A stretch of 64,000 bases of DNA from positions 5,084,959 to 5,148,958 of the forward strand of contig NC_037263.1 in the NCBI RefSeq assembly GCF_000002425.4, in the 5' to 3' direction. The notes beneath the pieces are model-generated. The model had not been told where the DNA came from and searched no databases. It saw nothing but the letters and a program-made list of their open reading frames with translations. Shown in pieces: positions 23,715-35,601 of the stretch. The position numbers and the translations under genes were made by a program. Within the stretch, counting starts at the first letter, position 1, and each line of letters begins with the position of its first letter. Source of the DNA: Physcomitrium patens. Taxonomy: Eukaryota > Streptophyta > Bryopsida > Funariales > Funariaceae.

Positions 23715-26700
23715 ATGCAAAGCAGGGAGAGCATCCCAGGGATGGTGAATATTGACGACGCGGCGGTGCTGGCCATGGAGGATTTGATGACCGAGTACCT
23801 GCCCATGTGCAGGGCCATGCCCAAACTGGAGCTTCATGCGCACCTGAATGGCTCCATTCGTGCTGCCACTCTTTTGTATGAATTCTTACCTTGTGATTAT
23901 TTGGCTCTGAGCTGTGGGTGAAAGTTGGGTTTGAGCTGTCACTGGAGTTTCGAGCTTGGAATAGGGCATGGTTGTGTGTGTGTGTTGTTTAAATATAGCC
24001 AGGGTTTTTTTTCATTTGAGTGGAGGATGATTAAGGAGGTTGTTAGTACGTTGCAGAGAATTGGCGCGTGAGCGAGACGAGGATTGCACTGAATTGGAGA
24101 ATATTCTAAAGAAAGGTCTCGTTTTATTATGTCTTCCCGTGTTCTTGTTCGTGACTAGAGCTTACTAGCAAATTGAATTGTAGGGTTTTTGAAATGAGTT
24201 CTTGTTTTCTTTTCCTGAGATTATACCACAATCGCTTTGTTTGATTATTTTCTCGTTTTTCTTGCATGTATAAACAAATATTAATACTTTTGGTTTCATT
24301 GTTGGCATCTTCCTTCATGTATGTCTAAACGTTTCTATTGTAATTCGTTTGTGAGTCTTCACAAGACTGAATTTTCAAGAGTATCTTAGTTTTCTGCCTT
24401 ACTCATCCATTTGATTGCACATCCTGATGCTTGTCTCAGAATTTATCTGTTCTGATGCCTGCAGATAAGAGATCCCTGCCAGAGACATTCAAACTGTTTG
24501 GTCTCATTCGTATTTTGACTACTGACCATCGCGTTATTACACGTATCACTCGAGAGGTGAGACAGAATCTAGCATCCAATCTAAGTGCACAGCAATCGTC
24601 AAGAAGTAAACAAACCCAGACGCTGAATATCTAACACTTGACATGTAGGTCATTGAAGATTTTGCGGCTGAGAATACCATATACATTGAGCTCCGCACTG
24701 CTCCTAAGGTAACAGTATGTTTTCCCTCAGACGCATTCTATCTTCATCTGGAATTTGCGGAGATTCCTCATCCTGCTTAAATGCGAAGCTAAGAAGCATG
24801 ATCGATACGACATTTGTATTACCGAGTTGTCTCAGGACCTTACATTGTGCTGAAACAGAATAATTCTGCAGTTGGAATGACAAAGCGGTCATACATGGAA
24901 TCGGTTAAGGTAGGCCTGGATATTGCTGCTCCTGTGTCGCCTATCCATGTGCGCCTTATCCTAAGCATAGACCGTAGGGAGACAACAGAAGCAGCGATGG
25001 ATACAGTGAGCGCCTAACTTTCAATTCTTGTGGATATGGGTTTAGGGTTTAAAGTGATCATTATGATTTCAAAACTGTCTTGCAAGTTACTGCGACATGT
25101 CTTATTTTGTTGGGTTTTGCAGGGTACAGGGTTGGGATGATGTTCTGACGAAAATTGTGTCGTTCATTAATGGTTATGAAACAACTTCACTCTAATAACA
25201 GCGTGGATCTCTACACTTTTGTATAACTCCGGTACAGAATCGTGTTTTAACCGTTGTAGGTGCGCCTTGCTTGCGAGTTGCGGAAAGAAGGATGGGACAT
25301 TGCAGGCATTGACTTGTCGGGCGATCCTGCCATTGGAGAATGGTACGAGTTCTACTAGGGTCATTGAGTTTTTTCAAGGGGACCGCTACAAAATCAGTTG
25401 TGTTTTAAGAAGTATAGCTTCATCAACTGTTGGGGAGCCGCCTTTAATTTTCTCCTTGAAATTATCACAGAGTAGTGTCCGTACATATAATTGATTATCT
25501 GCCTCTTTTTTCTCAGCTTTTAGTGTCTCCGCGTTCAGGACTACATTTGCGCCAGCGTTGATGTTTGCTCGAGAGCAGGGATTTCCACTAGCTCTTCATT
25601 GTGGAGAGGTTGCATTCAACATGACCTCAAGAAAATTCATATTATTCGTAATTTAATTATGCAATTTTTCTCGTTTTATCTTTCTTCTTGATACCTGTGA
25701 TCAAAGTTCTTTTTGAAGATGTGTTATTGACTTCTTGGATGCTTGCTTATTTCCATCGTGATTAGATGAATGAATTACCTTGGGTAAAAGCCATACTGGG
25801 GCTGAAGATTATAGGGAACCTGACTTGTTACGCAGGTGCGAAATTCTGAGGATATACGCAGCATGCTTGCCATGCGCCCAGAGCGTCTTGGTCACGTATG
25901 TTGTTTGGACAACTATGAGTGGGAGGTGCTACTCGCCTCTCGTATTCCAGTAAGTCCTAAACTGATCGCCAATGATTTTATATGGGCAAGTTTGCTGAAC
26001 TCAATAACAGTTGGTTAATGTTAAGTGACGAAAATAAGACTAGGTAGGTATGCGATAGGACTAACAATGTGATTTTGGTTCGCATTGTATCGAAGGGTCT
26101 TAGAAATCAGAGTTTGCCAGGTTTTTCAAAATCTTATTGTACGGATTTAAGTTCATAAGAGGTTGACGCTATTGAATGCGTGGGGTGGTTGAACATGCAG
26201 GTGGAGGTTTGCCTCACCTCTAACCTGGCTACGCAGAGTGTGCCTTCTATCGAAGAACACCATTTAGGTCATTCTCGAGACTGGTCACCGCTTATTCTTC
26301 GTTATCTGGTGTCCATCGGTTTATCTATTGTCATTGATTTTTATATGATATTCAGAGCTTAATCCTATCCTACAGCTCTAACTGTTATGAAATATGTGAT
26401 GGGCTGGTTTTTCTCCTCTCTAAATCCAACGTGACACACTTGACTTAGATCATCGAGAACCTCGTTCTTGAGTAGATTTTCATCATTTTCTCAGCCATCT
26501 CCTGTAAAATTACTTGCTGCTGAGTATATTTTGTTCTCTAATCCGAGAATTCTCAAGTTGTGTTTTTGCTTATAACAGCGGTACTTCTCAAATCCGATCA
26601 CCCCATTGCTATCTGCACTGATGACACCGGCATCTTTGCTACTAGTCTGTCCCGAGAGCTTGCTTTAGCAGCTTCTTGTCTTGGTAAGCTCTCAGCTGTA

Positions 26701-27016
26701 AGACTTTTAATCGTGTAAATGCTTACCAAACATAAGCATTCAAAGTAGCAGGTTCGTAGAATACAGCCTGCTTAACATTTTGATTCCCCAAAACGTTCTG
26801 CTATGGATGGGTAAATTGAATCGTTTCTGGGTCTTTTATTTTCTGATCAATGATGCATTTTTCTGCTTTGTTGCAGCCCTAAAACCCGAGGAAGTAACGA
26901 CACTTGCCAGAAGTGCAATTGACTTTGCTTTTGCAGAGTCATCAGTGAAGCGGACACTCCATCAAACCTTCGATAGCAGAGCTCAAAAATTGCTTAACTC
27001 TCATTCTTGCATTTGA
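23715..27016 (+). CDS. MAPDA: N6-methyl-AMP deaminase (adenosine deaminase-like protein)
   Basis: This zinc hydrolase of the adenosine/AMP deaminase family removes the methylamino group of N6-methyl-AMP, giving IMP, in cytosolic salvage of modified RNA nucleotides. Eleven exons: 23715-23875, 24057-24115, 24465-24556, 24649-24708, 24859-25005, 25260-25342, 25539-25608, 25836-25949, 26201-26267, 26579-26683, 26877-27016. They sum to 1,098 nt (365 residues), close to plant homologues. Visible signatures: metal ligands in KLELHAHLNGS (His41, His43), ALHCGE (His221, catalytic Glu224), RLGHV (His244) and CTDDTG (Asp299/300). SLSREL lies near the end. Phase is consistent at every GT-AG junction. An in-frame ATG at 23,643 could add 24 hydrophobic residues. 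I prefer 23,715 by family length. Confidence 0.93.
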
Positions 27017-28891
27017 AATCTTCACACAAGTTGCCATGGTCTGGGAGGGGGGATCTACGGCCCCTTTCTTTTGTTTGAGAGATGGAACATATGTCATGGT
27101 TTATTCTGTGGTGCAATTAATTTTAGTCACAATTTTTATTTTTTTTGATGTTTCATTTATTTTATTTATTTTTTCCTCCTTCTTTTGGGAGGTGAGATTC
27201 AATTCAGCTGGTCACTGTTATAATTTGTCCATTTGAATGAATTTTATTTTTGTTTTGTTCTGTTTTATTATCTGAAAAGTCTAATCTTAAGAACACTTTC
27301 TATTTTTTATTCTATGTATTATTTAGTTGATTCTACTGTCACATCTAATTAATACATATAACTATAAATAGTTGGTATAGATATAATTGTATTCGATGTG
27401 TTGTTTAGATGTTATATCACAAAATTGTGGTGGTAGTTCCAGTTTTCCTTAGTTTTTTTTTTTATTGATTGTTTATCTTTTTATTCCAATAAAAAATTCT
27501 ATCAATATCTCAATATGATTTTTTTTCTAATTATGTAGGAATTAAATTAAATTTTAATAAAAAATTATTGAAAAGTTAATAAGAATAAGTTGTGGCTGTG
27601 GCAAAAGTTTTGGTGGCATTAAACGTTGGTATGATTTTGTTCGTAAATCTTTTCACTCGTGAAGGGTCGGCACTGGCAAGCGGCGTTCTGATCGTGAGTA
27701 AGAGGGAGGCGGCATCTTAGAAACTTTTTTAATTTTGACTTAGTTTGTGAAGTGTGACCAGCTTGTGAATTATTCGGAAGTGTCTTCGCTGGCTTCAAAG
27801 TCTGAAGTTGAATCATGACTTTCTGCAGGGCAATGAGTCCTGGTGCCGCTGAATGCAATGTTTCGTGGGGAATGCGTCCAACTGTTGCTCGCAAAACTGA
27901 TTTCGCTGTTCTAGCTGCATTGCATTCGATGGTGATTTAGACTTTTTCACACGTTAATTGCCGTCTCTTGATTTGTGCTAGCACCAGAGAGTTACCTCAT
28001 TAAAAGTCGATCGTTTGGTTGAGATCAATGGTTGAACTGTACGCAACTTTCGTTTGCTTCTGAGAAAGGACAAACTCTGCCGACTGCTGATTGGGGGAGT
28101 GATTGTGATGTCAGTCTGACCATGACTACTGATCACGTCCCATACTGCGAAGGTTGGTTATTCGGAATGGTTGCAAACATTGGCCGTTGAGCAGTAAATC
28201 TGTTCACAGCTACGACCTTCATTTTTAGCAATCTCATCCAAATTTAGTTCCTGCTCTAGAGAATGGTTTCCTTCCATTGCGACAAAAGATGGGGCATTGT
28301 AAGGGGACAATTGTTAACCATGATGAGGTGAATATCTTACCGACCGCGTCAATGTCTCATCGAACTTTCATATTCCTCAAATACGTTCACAATTACTTCA
28401 CAACCAGCAATTTGGAGTCTGTTCTACACCTGCGCAGATAACCGCAGCCTACCTTGCCTTTCAAATATTCTTCACTGCATTCAACCAAACTCGACATTCT
28501 AAATTACCCACCTCGGCAAAGACAACCCTTCTATTGTCAAACCACATATTCCACAAAATAAAAACACACTCTTAAGCTATTTCATGACACCCTCACCCAA
28601 CCTTCAACCCCGACTATCCAACCGTACCCGACAGCGCCATTCAATTCGACTTCCACGCGACACCATACCACACCACATCAGAAGGTGCCAATTCTCAAAA
28701 TCTTTTAATTACATTCACACATTATACACTCTCTCCCCCTCTTTCTACAGCAATGCCTGCAACTCCTCCGGCTCATCGCTCGCTCAAATCTGTACAAAGT
28801 GCTCTTCCGCCTACATGGGTGGCATTCTCCAGCCGACGCCGCTGACGCATCAAGCTTCGCACTAACGTAGGCAACTCCGTGGACTCTCCGC
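27017..28891. other. Spacer between the deaminase and ELIP genes
   Basis: The first 200 bp are probably the deaminase 3' UTR. 27,240-27,600 is AT-rich. 27,600-28,560 has mixed composition without a recognisable gene or repeat. The last 300 bp before 28,892 should include the 3' UTR of the convergent ELIP gene. Confidence 0.5.
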
Positions 28892-29765
28892 TCAGTGAAA
28901 CACAGGTGCGTGTCGGAACATCTCGATGACCACCAGCAACAGAAATCCTATCATGGCCAACCGCCCATTCCACCTCTCGGCTCGCGCCGTGAACGGACCG
29001 AAGCTCCGCGCATCCGTGGACTCGCCGTTCATGATGGGCACCAACGAAGCATACGTGAACAGCTGCACGGCTCCCACGAAGAACACCAGCCCCGTCTGCC
29101 CTGGCGTGTACAGCTGCTCGAACACCGTCAATCCCGTGGCCTTCTCGGCGATGAAGGCCCACACGAGCCCCAACATTGCCTGCCAAGCATCGCCACAGTC
29201 AAGGGACACGAAGTGCAAAACAGCATTCGGAAGCTGCCGAGCAAACCATCCAGCCCTCCTACTCTACATGCTACGCCACCCAAGCTTTGCGCAGCCCCCT
29301 CCCTTCCCCAAGTTGCGTGCACATTGCGAAGCCAAATCCATGGGAAGTCTGCCTTACCAAGCGCCCGTTGATGGTCTCCGGCGCCGCTCCATCGAACGCA
29401 AACACGCCGGTGAAGGACTTGTCGCCGGTCTCAGGCCTCCTCTCCACTTCTGTACGAGGGTACAAGGACCCGGAAGTGGGCTCCGTGCCCATCACCAACT
29501 TCTTCTCGGACTCATTGCTCTCTTGGTTGCGCAAGATGTCGTCCTTGGTGATGCTCTTCTTCGTGGCCCGATCCACGGCCTCCTTTAAACCGCCCGCTCG
29601 GTCGTTGCCTGCCTCGCAACGAACACTCTGCTTGCGCGGCCGGAGCGTCGCCAACGACGGGGATGCAGCACCGATCAATTTGGAGCGCTGCAGGTTGGCC
29701 TTGCCAGCGTCGCAGCTGCTCAGCGTGGGGGCACTGATCCGGAACATCACGCTTGAGGTTGCCAT
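28892..29765 (-). CDS. ELIP: Early light-induced protein (ELIP), chloroplast
   Basis: A thylakoid member of the chlorophyll a/b-binding superfamily. It accumulates under high light, cold or drying and protects the photosystems by binding free pigment. Two exons: 29358-29765 (136 codons) and 28892-29179 (95 codons plus stop), giving 231 residues, normal for ELIPs. Residues 1 to about 50 (MATSSVMFRISAP..., rich in Ser/Arg/Lys) look like a transit peptide. Then come a polar stretch, helix I with FDGAAPETINGRLAM, helix II with TGLVFFVGAVQLFTYASLVP, the ELIP-typical NGESTDARSFGPFTA loop, and helix III with ERWNGRLAMIGF. The intron falls inside the first NGRL|AM motif. Base composition is GC-rich compared with its surroundings. 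Confidence 0.96.
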
Positions 29766-29961
29766 TCTGAGTGTGTCTGTGTGTGTATGCGCTTATCTGA
29801 GTGCGCACGATCAAGCTTCTCGCAGCCCTTCTGCAAACTCCTGCTTATGGGGAAGGCGTCCAACCGGGTCTTGGACAAGGATTGTTCTGCGTTGTTCAAC
29901 TGCGACGTGAAACGAAGGTGGTTCGTCGGTGTGCGTGAACGCGTGATGTGGAGTTGGGAGA

Positions 29962-30241
29962 ACGTGGGCCTTCTTATAGAGCAAGTCGGTGAGGAAGAAT
30001 CCAGGCTCTCCTGCAGTGCACAGGGTACGTGGAACTGAGTTCATTGGAAACAGGAGACGTGGGTGTCATGGCACTCGCCAAGTTAGCGGCGAGGGGAAAA
30101 CTCTAAAACCTGGAAAGCCATAGAAAAGCAGCGGGGTGGGTGCAGAAATGTGGAGGGTAGGGAGTTGCAAAGAAGAGTGGGCGCCACTTGGAAGTGCGCT
30201 TGGATGGGCAAGCGTGGCGTGGAGTGGCAAGGCAGACGTGG
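29962..30241 (-). promoter_or_regulatory. Putative ELIP promoter with a TATA box and ACGTGG repeats
   Basis: A TATAAG box on - at 29,973-29,978 lies about 210 bp before the ELIP ATG. Four ACGTGG cores on + (CCACGT on -) lie at 29,962-29,967, 30,027-30,032, 30,057-30,062 and 30,236-30,241. ACGTGG/T is the core of ABA-response (ABRE) and G-box light-response elements, which fits the light and dehydration control known for ELIPs. The sites are seen directly; their function is inferred. Confidence 0.5.
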
Positions 30242-30244
30242 AGC

Positions 30245-31214
30245 CATTCGTCAGCGTGTGTTTGTGTTGGCCGATTTGCAACGAGTGAAAGTTGCGAAGA
30301 TTGAATTCGTAGAATGTCAAATTAGTTGTGTTATTGATGATCCAGAATGGCTTCGATGCAAGGGATGGGCACATGTCTCAGATTCATCATTTGTGAAGTG
30401 GAGATTTTTTTTTATTTATTTTCTCCTTTACTGTCACCCCGCACCGATTTCTGTATTGTTTGTTTGTTTGTTTTTTTGGCTTCCATCAAAACAATGTACT
30501 TTTTGTAATGTTACATTTTCTTTAAGTAATTGCTGTGATGTATTCATGAGTTCTTCATGGCGGTTGTGGTAATTAAAACAATTCAGTTCTTTATATTCAA
30601 TTGTAATAAAATTCTTCATTTTACCTGTGCAATAGTGTTACGATAGTTCTTGTGTGTTTGATGTGTTTCTTAATTACCATTGAAATAAGAATACAAACTA
30701 AAATTATTATAGTAGTTACCTTTTATATAACATTTTATAATTGTATTGAGACTTGTTAGGTTTTGCTACATTCTAAATAAATGCAAATGATTTTGTTATG
30801 AAGGGATTATTTATGCAAGTTGACAAATTGATTCCGAAGAAAATAATATAAAGTCACAAGATTTTTAAAATAATTATCTGTCATAATATATATATATATA
30901 TATATATATACATACATACATACATGGGTAATAAAGAAAAAATTTAACTTATAGATAAGACTAATGAATGGAAGATGCATATGATCCTCTATATGTTGCC
31001 AACTTCTAAAAGATTATAATTTTTTGAATGCTTGGGGACTCTATTTCATCTTTTATTTGTTTGAAGACTTAATATTTCATAGAAGAGAAATGGATCTATT
31101 TCTTTTGTGGCTTGCTTGAATGTCTTACTGCAAACAAATAAATGTTATGATGCTTTATAAGCATATGGACTAGGTCCTTAAATAACCTTTTATTTTTTTC
31201 TATCACTATTTAGA
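30245..31214. other. AT-rich spacer with a (TA)n/(CATA)n microsatellite
   Basis: No gene was recognised. A TA run at about 30,885-30,910 is followed by CATA repeats to about 30,925. Confidence 0.6.
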
Positions 31215-31610
31215 TGATATAGGTCATATCTTGAAGGCCAGTTATCTCTAGATTTGAAGGACATTAGATAATGTTAAAGACAATTTTACAAAGTTGATCT
31301 CCTAATATTACTTTCAAAGGCTTGATTTCTATGATAACTTTTCCAATGTGTGTCATTGTCTATCAATAATTTCTACTAGATCCTATTAGATTTCTTATGA
31401 AAGTATCAATTTTTGTTATAATGTAAAGTCTTTAAGCTTAAAACATGTCGTGGCTCCAATGTCTACAATTGGTTGAATTGAAAATTCATGATTTGGAATC
31501 TTAGCAATTATAGGATGTTTAAAAAAAGGTGTAGGATCTTATTGTAGTATGGGACTTGTATTTAATGTTTGTGGTCTAGTATTTATTAATTGCAAGGTCT
31601 TTTTATAATG
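31215..31610 (-). mobile_element. Worn Ty3/gypsy protease-region fossil, copy A
   Basis: This stretch aligns in the same direction with copy B at 31,965-32,345. Shared stretches are spread over its full length, for example CTAGATTTGAAG, ATCAATTTTTGTT and GGTGTAGGATCT. Copy A is broken in many places and old. Confidence 0.6.
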
Positions 31611-31964
31611 GATGTCTTTATTTTCTAATTTTTTTATGTTTGAATTCATGCTCCTTGCTCTAAATCCTATTGATATGTAATAATGCAATAATCCTATAAC
31701 TTATGACCTTGCAATCTTATGACCTTATAATCTTACAATGATACAATAATCTTGTACCTTATGACGTGTTTTTTCATAATACAAACATGAGGTTTTACAA
31801 TGTGGTTTGTTTTTGTTTTTTTTTAATAGTAACAATATTTCTAATAGAAAAAGCTAAAATAAGACCTTTATCTTTAAAAAATAAACATCAAGATGGTTTG
31901 TTGACACTGAGATTAGATCTTTAGGAGACATTTTATAACATCTAATGAATATCAAAATTATGTA

Positions 31965-32345
31965 ATTCAAACCGAGGGAGGCCAAGTATCACTAGATTTG
32001 AAGAATATCAAACAATGTTGAAGACAATGACAAATACTTGATCTCTTAATGTCACTTTGAATGGCTTAATCTCTTCTACAATACTTCTAAATACAAGTAG
32101 TTATGCAGTATAACATCCAATAAAGCTCTTGGGATCTTTTTTAAGAATATCAATTTTTTGTTGCAATGTAAAATCTTCATCGAGGCTTTGACATCTAAAA
32201 GTGGTTGACCAAAGAATCCATAATTTTAAGTATTAATAATTATAAGAAGTTTAAAACAAGGTGTAGGATCTAGTGGTACCATAAAATATATATTTGATGA
32301 TTTTGGTGTGGAGTTGTTAAACTGCAAGGTCCCTACAACAATTTG
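31965..32345 (-). mobile_element. Worn Ty3/gypsy protease-region fossil, copy B
   Basis: On -, translation around 31,980-32,070 resembles the gypsy protease tail (VFNI...S.LVILGLP), the same domain seen in the intact pol at 16.7-20.1 kb but from another family. It is a direct repeat of copy A, about 750 bp away, and heavily broken. Confidence 0.6.
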
Positions 32346-34443
32346 AAAAGATCACCTCATTGGTTGCAAGCTTTCAATGAGCTGAAATAGTCTACCTTCA
32401 ATCTAGTGTTTGATTTCGATGCACTCCTTGTCACGTTGTTACACATAACATCTAGATGTGATGTATTGTGATATCTATTCCCCTAGTAAAAGACAGAACA
32501 GGCTAGGAGGAGCCAAACTATCCCTCCTAGACAGCGATGCTGGCTTCGGACGCTTTGCTCTCTGGCAAGCTTATGAGCTAAGGGGGACCCCAAGTTATTG
32601 CACGACTGGGCACCAATCTGTACTACTGCACCACGAGAATTCGCCAGAACAACAAGACTGATTTGATTGTTGATTCCCTCACCCTCAAATGCTACATTTT
32701 GCTGGAATGTCATACAGTTTCTGTTCCTCCATTGGAAACGAACTGTCGGCAATGTCAAATCGACTTGTGCTCCAAAGCAACAGCACGAATCACCGAGAAA
32801 CTATGTGTGACGTGGGTGGTGTGAAATTTCAGGCCAAACACGTGAAAGAATTGAAGGGACTTAAGACTGGATAGAAAGTAGTAGCTGCAAATGAAGACCT
32901 GGCATAGAATTGTCAAACCATTATCGAATCGGAAAAGGGAGATAAAAGGGTTGCGTCGTAGGGGCAAATCAAGAAATGTGTGCAACTGGAACCCGACGTG
33001 AGCGACGCAGCGTGTTGGCGACAAGCATTGGATCGCTTGGTTTTTGCCCCTCCATCTTTGCACACGACGTAGCGTGTCTTGCCCAATCTGCCAGCATCCC
33101 AACCTTGTTCCTCAACTACTAGATCAAGCTTCACATGAATATTATATTTAATACTTCATCCACATATTTGAGAAAGCAAAAATAAAAAAGTGTATTTTGG
33201 CAGGGATTGCAATCTATGTGGGTACTAAAGCGCCAATATATGTGTGATGAGCAACCTGCAAACAATCTTAAACACACACACACAAACATGCATATATATC
33301 CAACCAGTGGATCTATTCCCCAACTTGTATGATGTATACGAGAGACAGAAAATGTAACTCAAAAGCATAGGATTGCGCAAAAATGTTGTGGTTAATGTCC
33401 TGCTCATACCACCTTTCCTCACGCAAAAATTCCAACGACCAACACATGCTTACAGGAATGGTATGCTCTCCCAGTATTTGTATGCTTTGAAGCCTTCATG
33501 ATTGAGAAACAAAAGAACTTGTCCGGATTTATTGGACTTCATTTCCTTGGCCGTTGCTGCATTTGGTTTGGTCAATTCTTCATGTGACGTTTTGGATGGT
33601 ATTGACTGTAAAACTTAGAGTATCACAACACATCCCTCATCAAATTCATTTTTCTAGGTTCATATCCATAGAGACTCCCATTGTGAAAGAGCTAGGGCTC
33701 AGTCTTAGAACATCTTCATCAGATTGTTCCATTGACCAAGCTCCCAGGTGGCATTCATGATAACCGACAATTTTCAGAGCTTGGGGTTAAATAAGATAAA
33801 ACATAATCCGAGCCATGTTCGAGTTCCAAATGCTGTGCAAACAGCCAATCCAAAGCTCACTGGCAAGCTTCCAGATGCTTTCGTTACAGATTTCGCTCCA
33901 GGACTATAAAGTGGACTTGAAGATCATACTCTACAAGTATGACTGGTACCAAAACTTGTACATACAGGTAACAAAATTATGCACTTCTAGAACTCTCCAT
34001 GCTTTGTTTCTACAAGAGAAATTGGCCGACAAGTTATGAAAATTATCTGAAAGGTTATAACACTAATCAAGAACACCCAACACACTAATATCTTACCAGA
34101 TGAACATTCACCGATGTGCAACTCAATGAGACCTCACTAGACTTTGGAAGGGCACTACCAGTACATAGTTCTCTTGAACATCACATGAGACGTAGCATTT
34201 TCATAAGGAAATGGTCACCAAGGCCACCGTCGAAAGGCTCCTACAAGGGATGTAAAACCTGCGCGCCACATTTGCACTTGCTGCAATTTCAAATATGGAA
34301 CAGTCCTCGTCTGCACCATCATCCCGCTCTGCAGCTGGACAAATAAAATTCATCTACTGATGAAATGAAAATTGAATGTTCTACTACCACAGCTGCCCAA
34401 CTTATGTAGGCAACCAAAATTAAACGGTCAATCCGAAGCACTT
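32346..34443. other. Unassigned spacer
   Basis: 32,440-33,140 is less AT-rich than its surroundings and holds several overlapping short frames on both strands, none recognisable. A short CA run lies near 33,270. The last few hundred bases before 34,444 probably include the 3' UTR of the YIP gene. Confidence 0.45.
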
Positions 34444-35601
34444 CTAGTCATTGGCCAATACGAGAAACCCGACCGTTATGTACAGCAGCAGCACCGGGTA
34501 CACCGCAAGAGCTTTCCGACTCGATGGTACTGCCGTGCTCACGAACGGATACGCCGCCCAAGAACTCCACGCCAACGCAACCAGAACCACCAAGCTCCGG
34601 AACAACTTCGTGTTATTCACTTGGCACACTAGCGCGCTCACATCCAGAGGAAACAAGCAGTATCCCAAAACGCTCAAGCTCTGGAAGAAGATGATACTGC
34701 CGCCCAGGAGCTGCACATTCAGAGTCAGCACAATGGCCCCAGCCGACAGTGTCGCAAAAACCACAGCGAACACCTTCGACTTGTTCTCTGTAGCTGAATA
34801 CGACAGCGTCAAAGCCAGAAATATGATGAAGAAAAAGGGGCCCCACAGATCCCAATCCCTCAACGCCTTGCCTGGATCTTCACGGTACGGGTTCGGTAGT
34901 ACCACATCCTTCAGATTGGTAGCCACACGCAACAAGTCTCTTTTCAGGGTCTCCCTCACGGGTTCTGTTAAAGTATTGTACTGAGGACCTCCACCAAACC
35001 CTGCGCCTGAAATCGCAACAGCTCAGAATAACCACGGTCTGGAATAATCCGGAAAATCTAGCTAGCAAATCCATCATCGTTCGCCATTTCTCAACTTTAA
35101 TGGCACAAACATGACCTCCTGAGGCTGTAAAAAAGGAAGAGACTCAAAGTTACACAGAAAGCAAGAGACAGAATTTGTGGGGTCCGCGGACAAAACGAGA
35201 AACAGACCTACATGCTAAATAAACATTCCGTCTGGTAACTCCCACTGTCGTTCCAAGTTTTCCGTGATCAAATATGTGCACTAACGCTAGGAGTCCGAAC
35301 TGCATTCCAGAGCTAGTTCTCATACTTTCAGAACATGTAGTCTATCGAACACACCTGTTGAAGGAGTAGGCCCAGACTGCACAGGGGTAGAAAACGCTTG
35401 GTTGCTGCTGGAAACAAACGAAGGAGGCAACAGGGGCGCAGAGACAGGGATCCTTGGAGGACTGGATGGTTTCCGAGCGGGAGGAACCGACCGGGGCACC
35501 TCTAGGGCTGCAGGCTGTACGCTAATGTGAAACAAACTCTCGATCTCATCGATATCCGACTGCGACGACGTGTTGTGGTCGATATTGTTCATGCCAGACA
35601 T
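34444..35601 (-). CDS. YIP4: YIP1-domain Golgi membrane protein (YIP4/YIPF6 type)
   Basis: YIP proteins act with Rab GTPases in ER-Golgi and trans-Golgi traffic. The plant YIP4 proteins work with ECHIDNA in secretion of cell-wall material. Two exons, 35355-35601 and 34444-35006, sum to 810 nt and give 269 residues. The ATG at 35,599-35,601 is the first in the frame. Residues 1 to about 85 are cytosolic and Pro/Ser-rich. [17 protein letters not shown] stretch follows at about 92-107, then DWDLWGPFF and five predicted membrane spans at about 137-153, 160-180, 185-210, 217-234 and 246-266. The family's [15 protein letters not shown] stretch is present. An acceptor-like TTTCAG ending at 35,685 suggests a 5' UTR intron, possibly with a GTAAGT donor near 36,890. 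Confidence 0.93.

Noticed and set aside
28926-29910. Long + strand frames (up to 244 codons) over the ELIP gene
   Set aside because: They are antisense shadows of a GC-rich coding region. The - strand translation matches ELIP across both exons.
32483-32758. 91-codon - strand frame
   Set aside because: No domain, no supporting splice partners and overlapping frames on the other strand.
34451-34984. 177-codon + strand frame
   Set aside because: It is antisense to the YIP4-like second exon, whose - strand product has a clear family match and membrane pattern.
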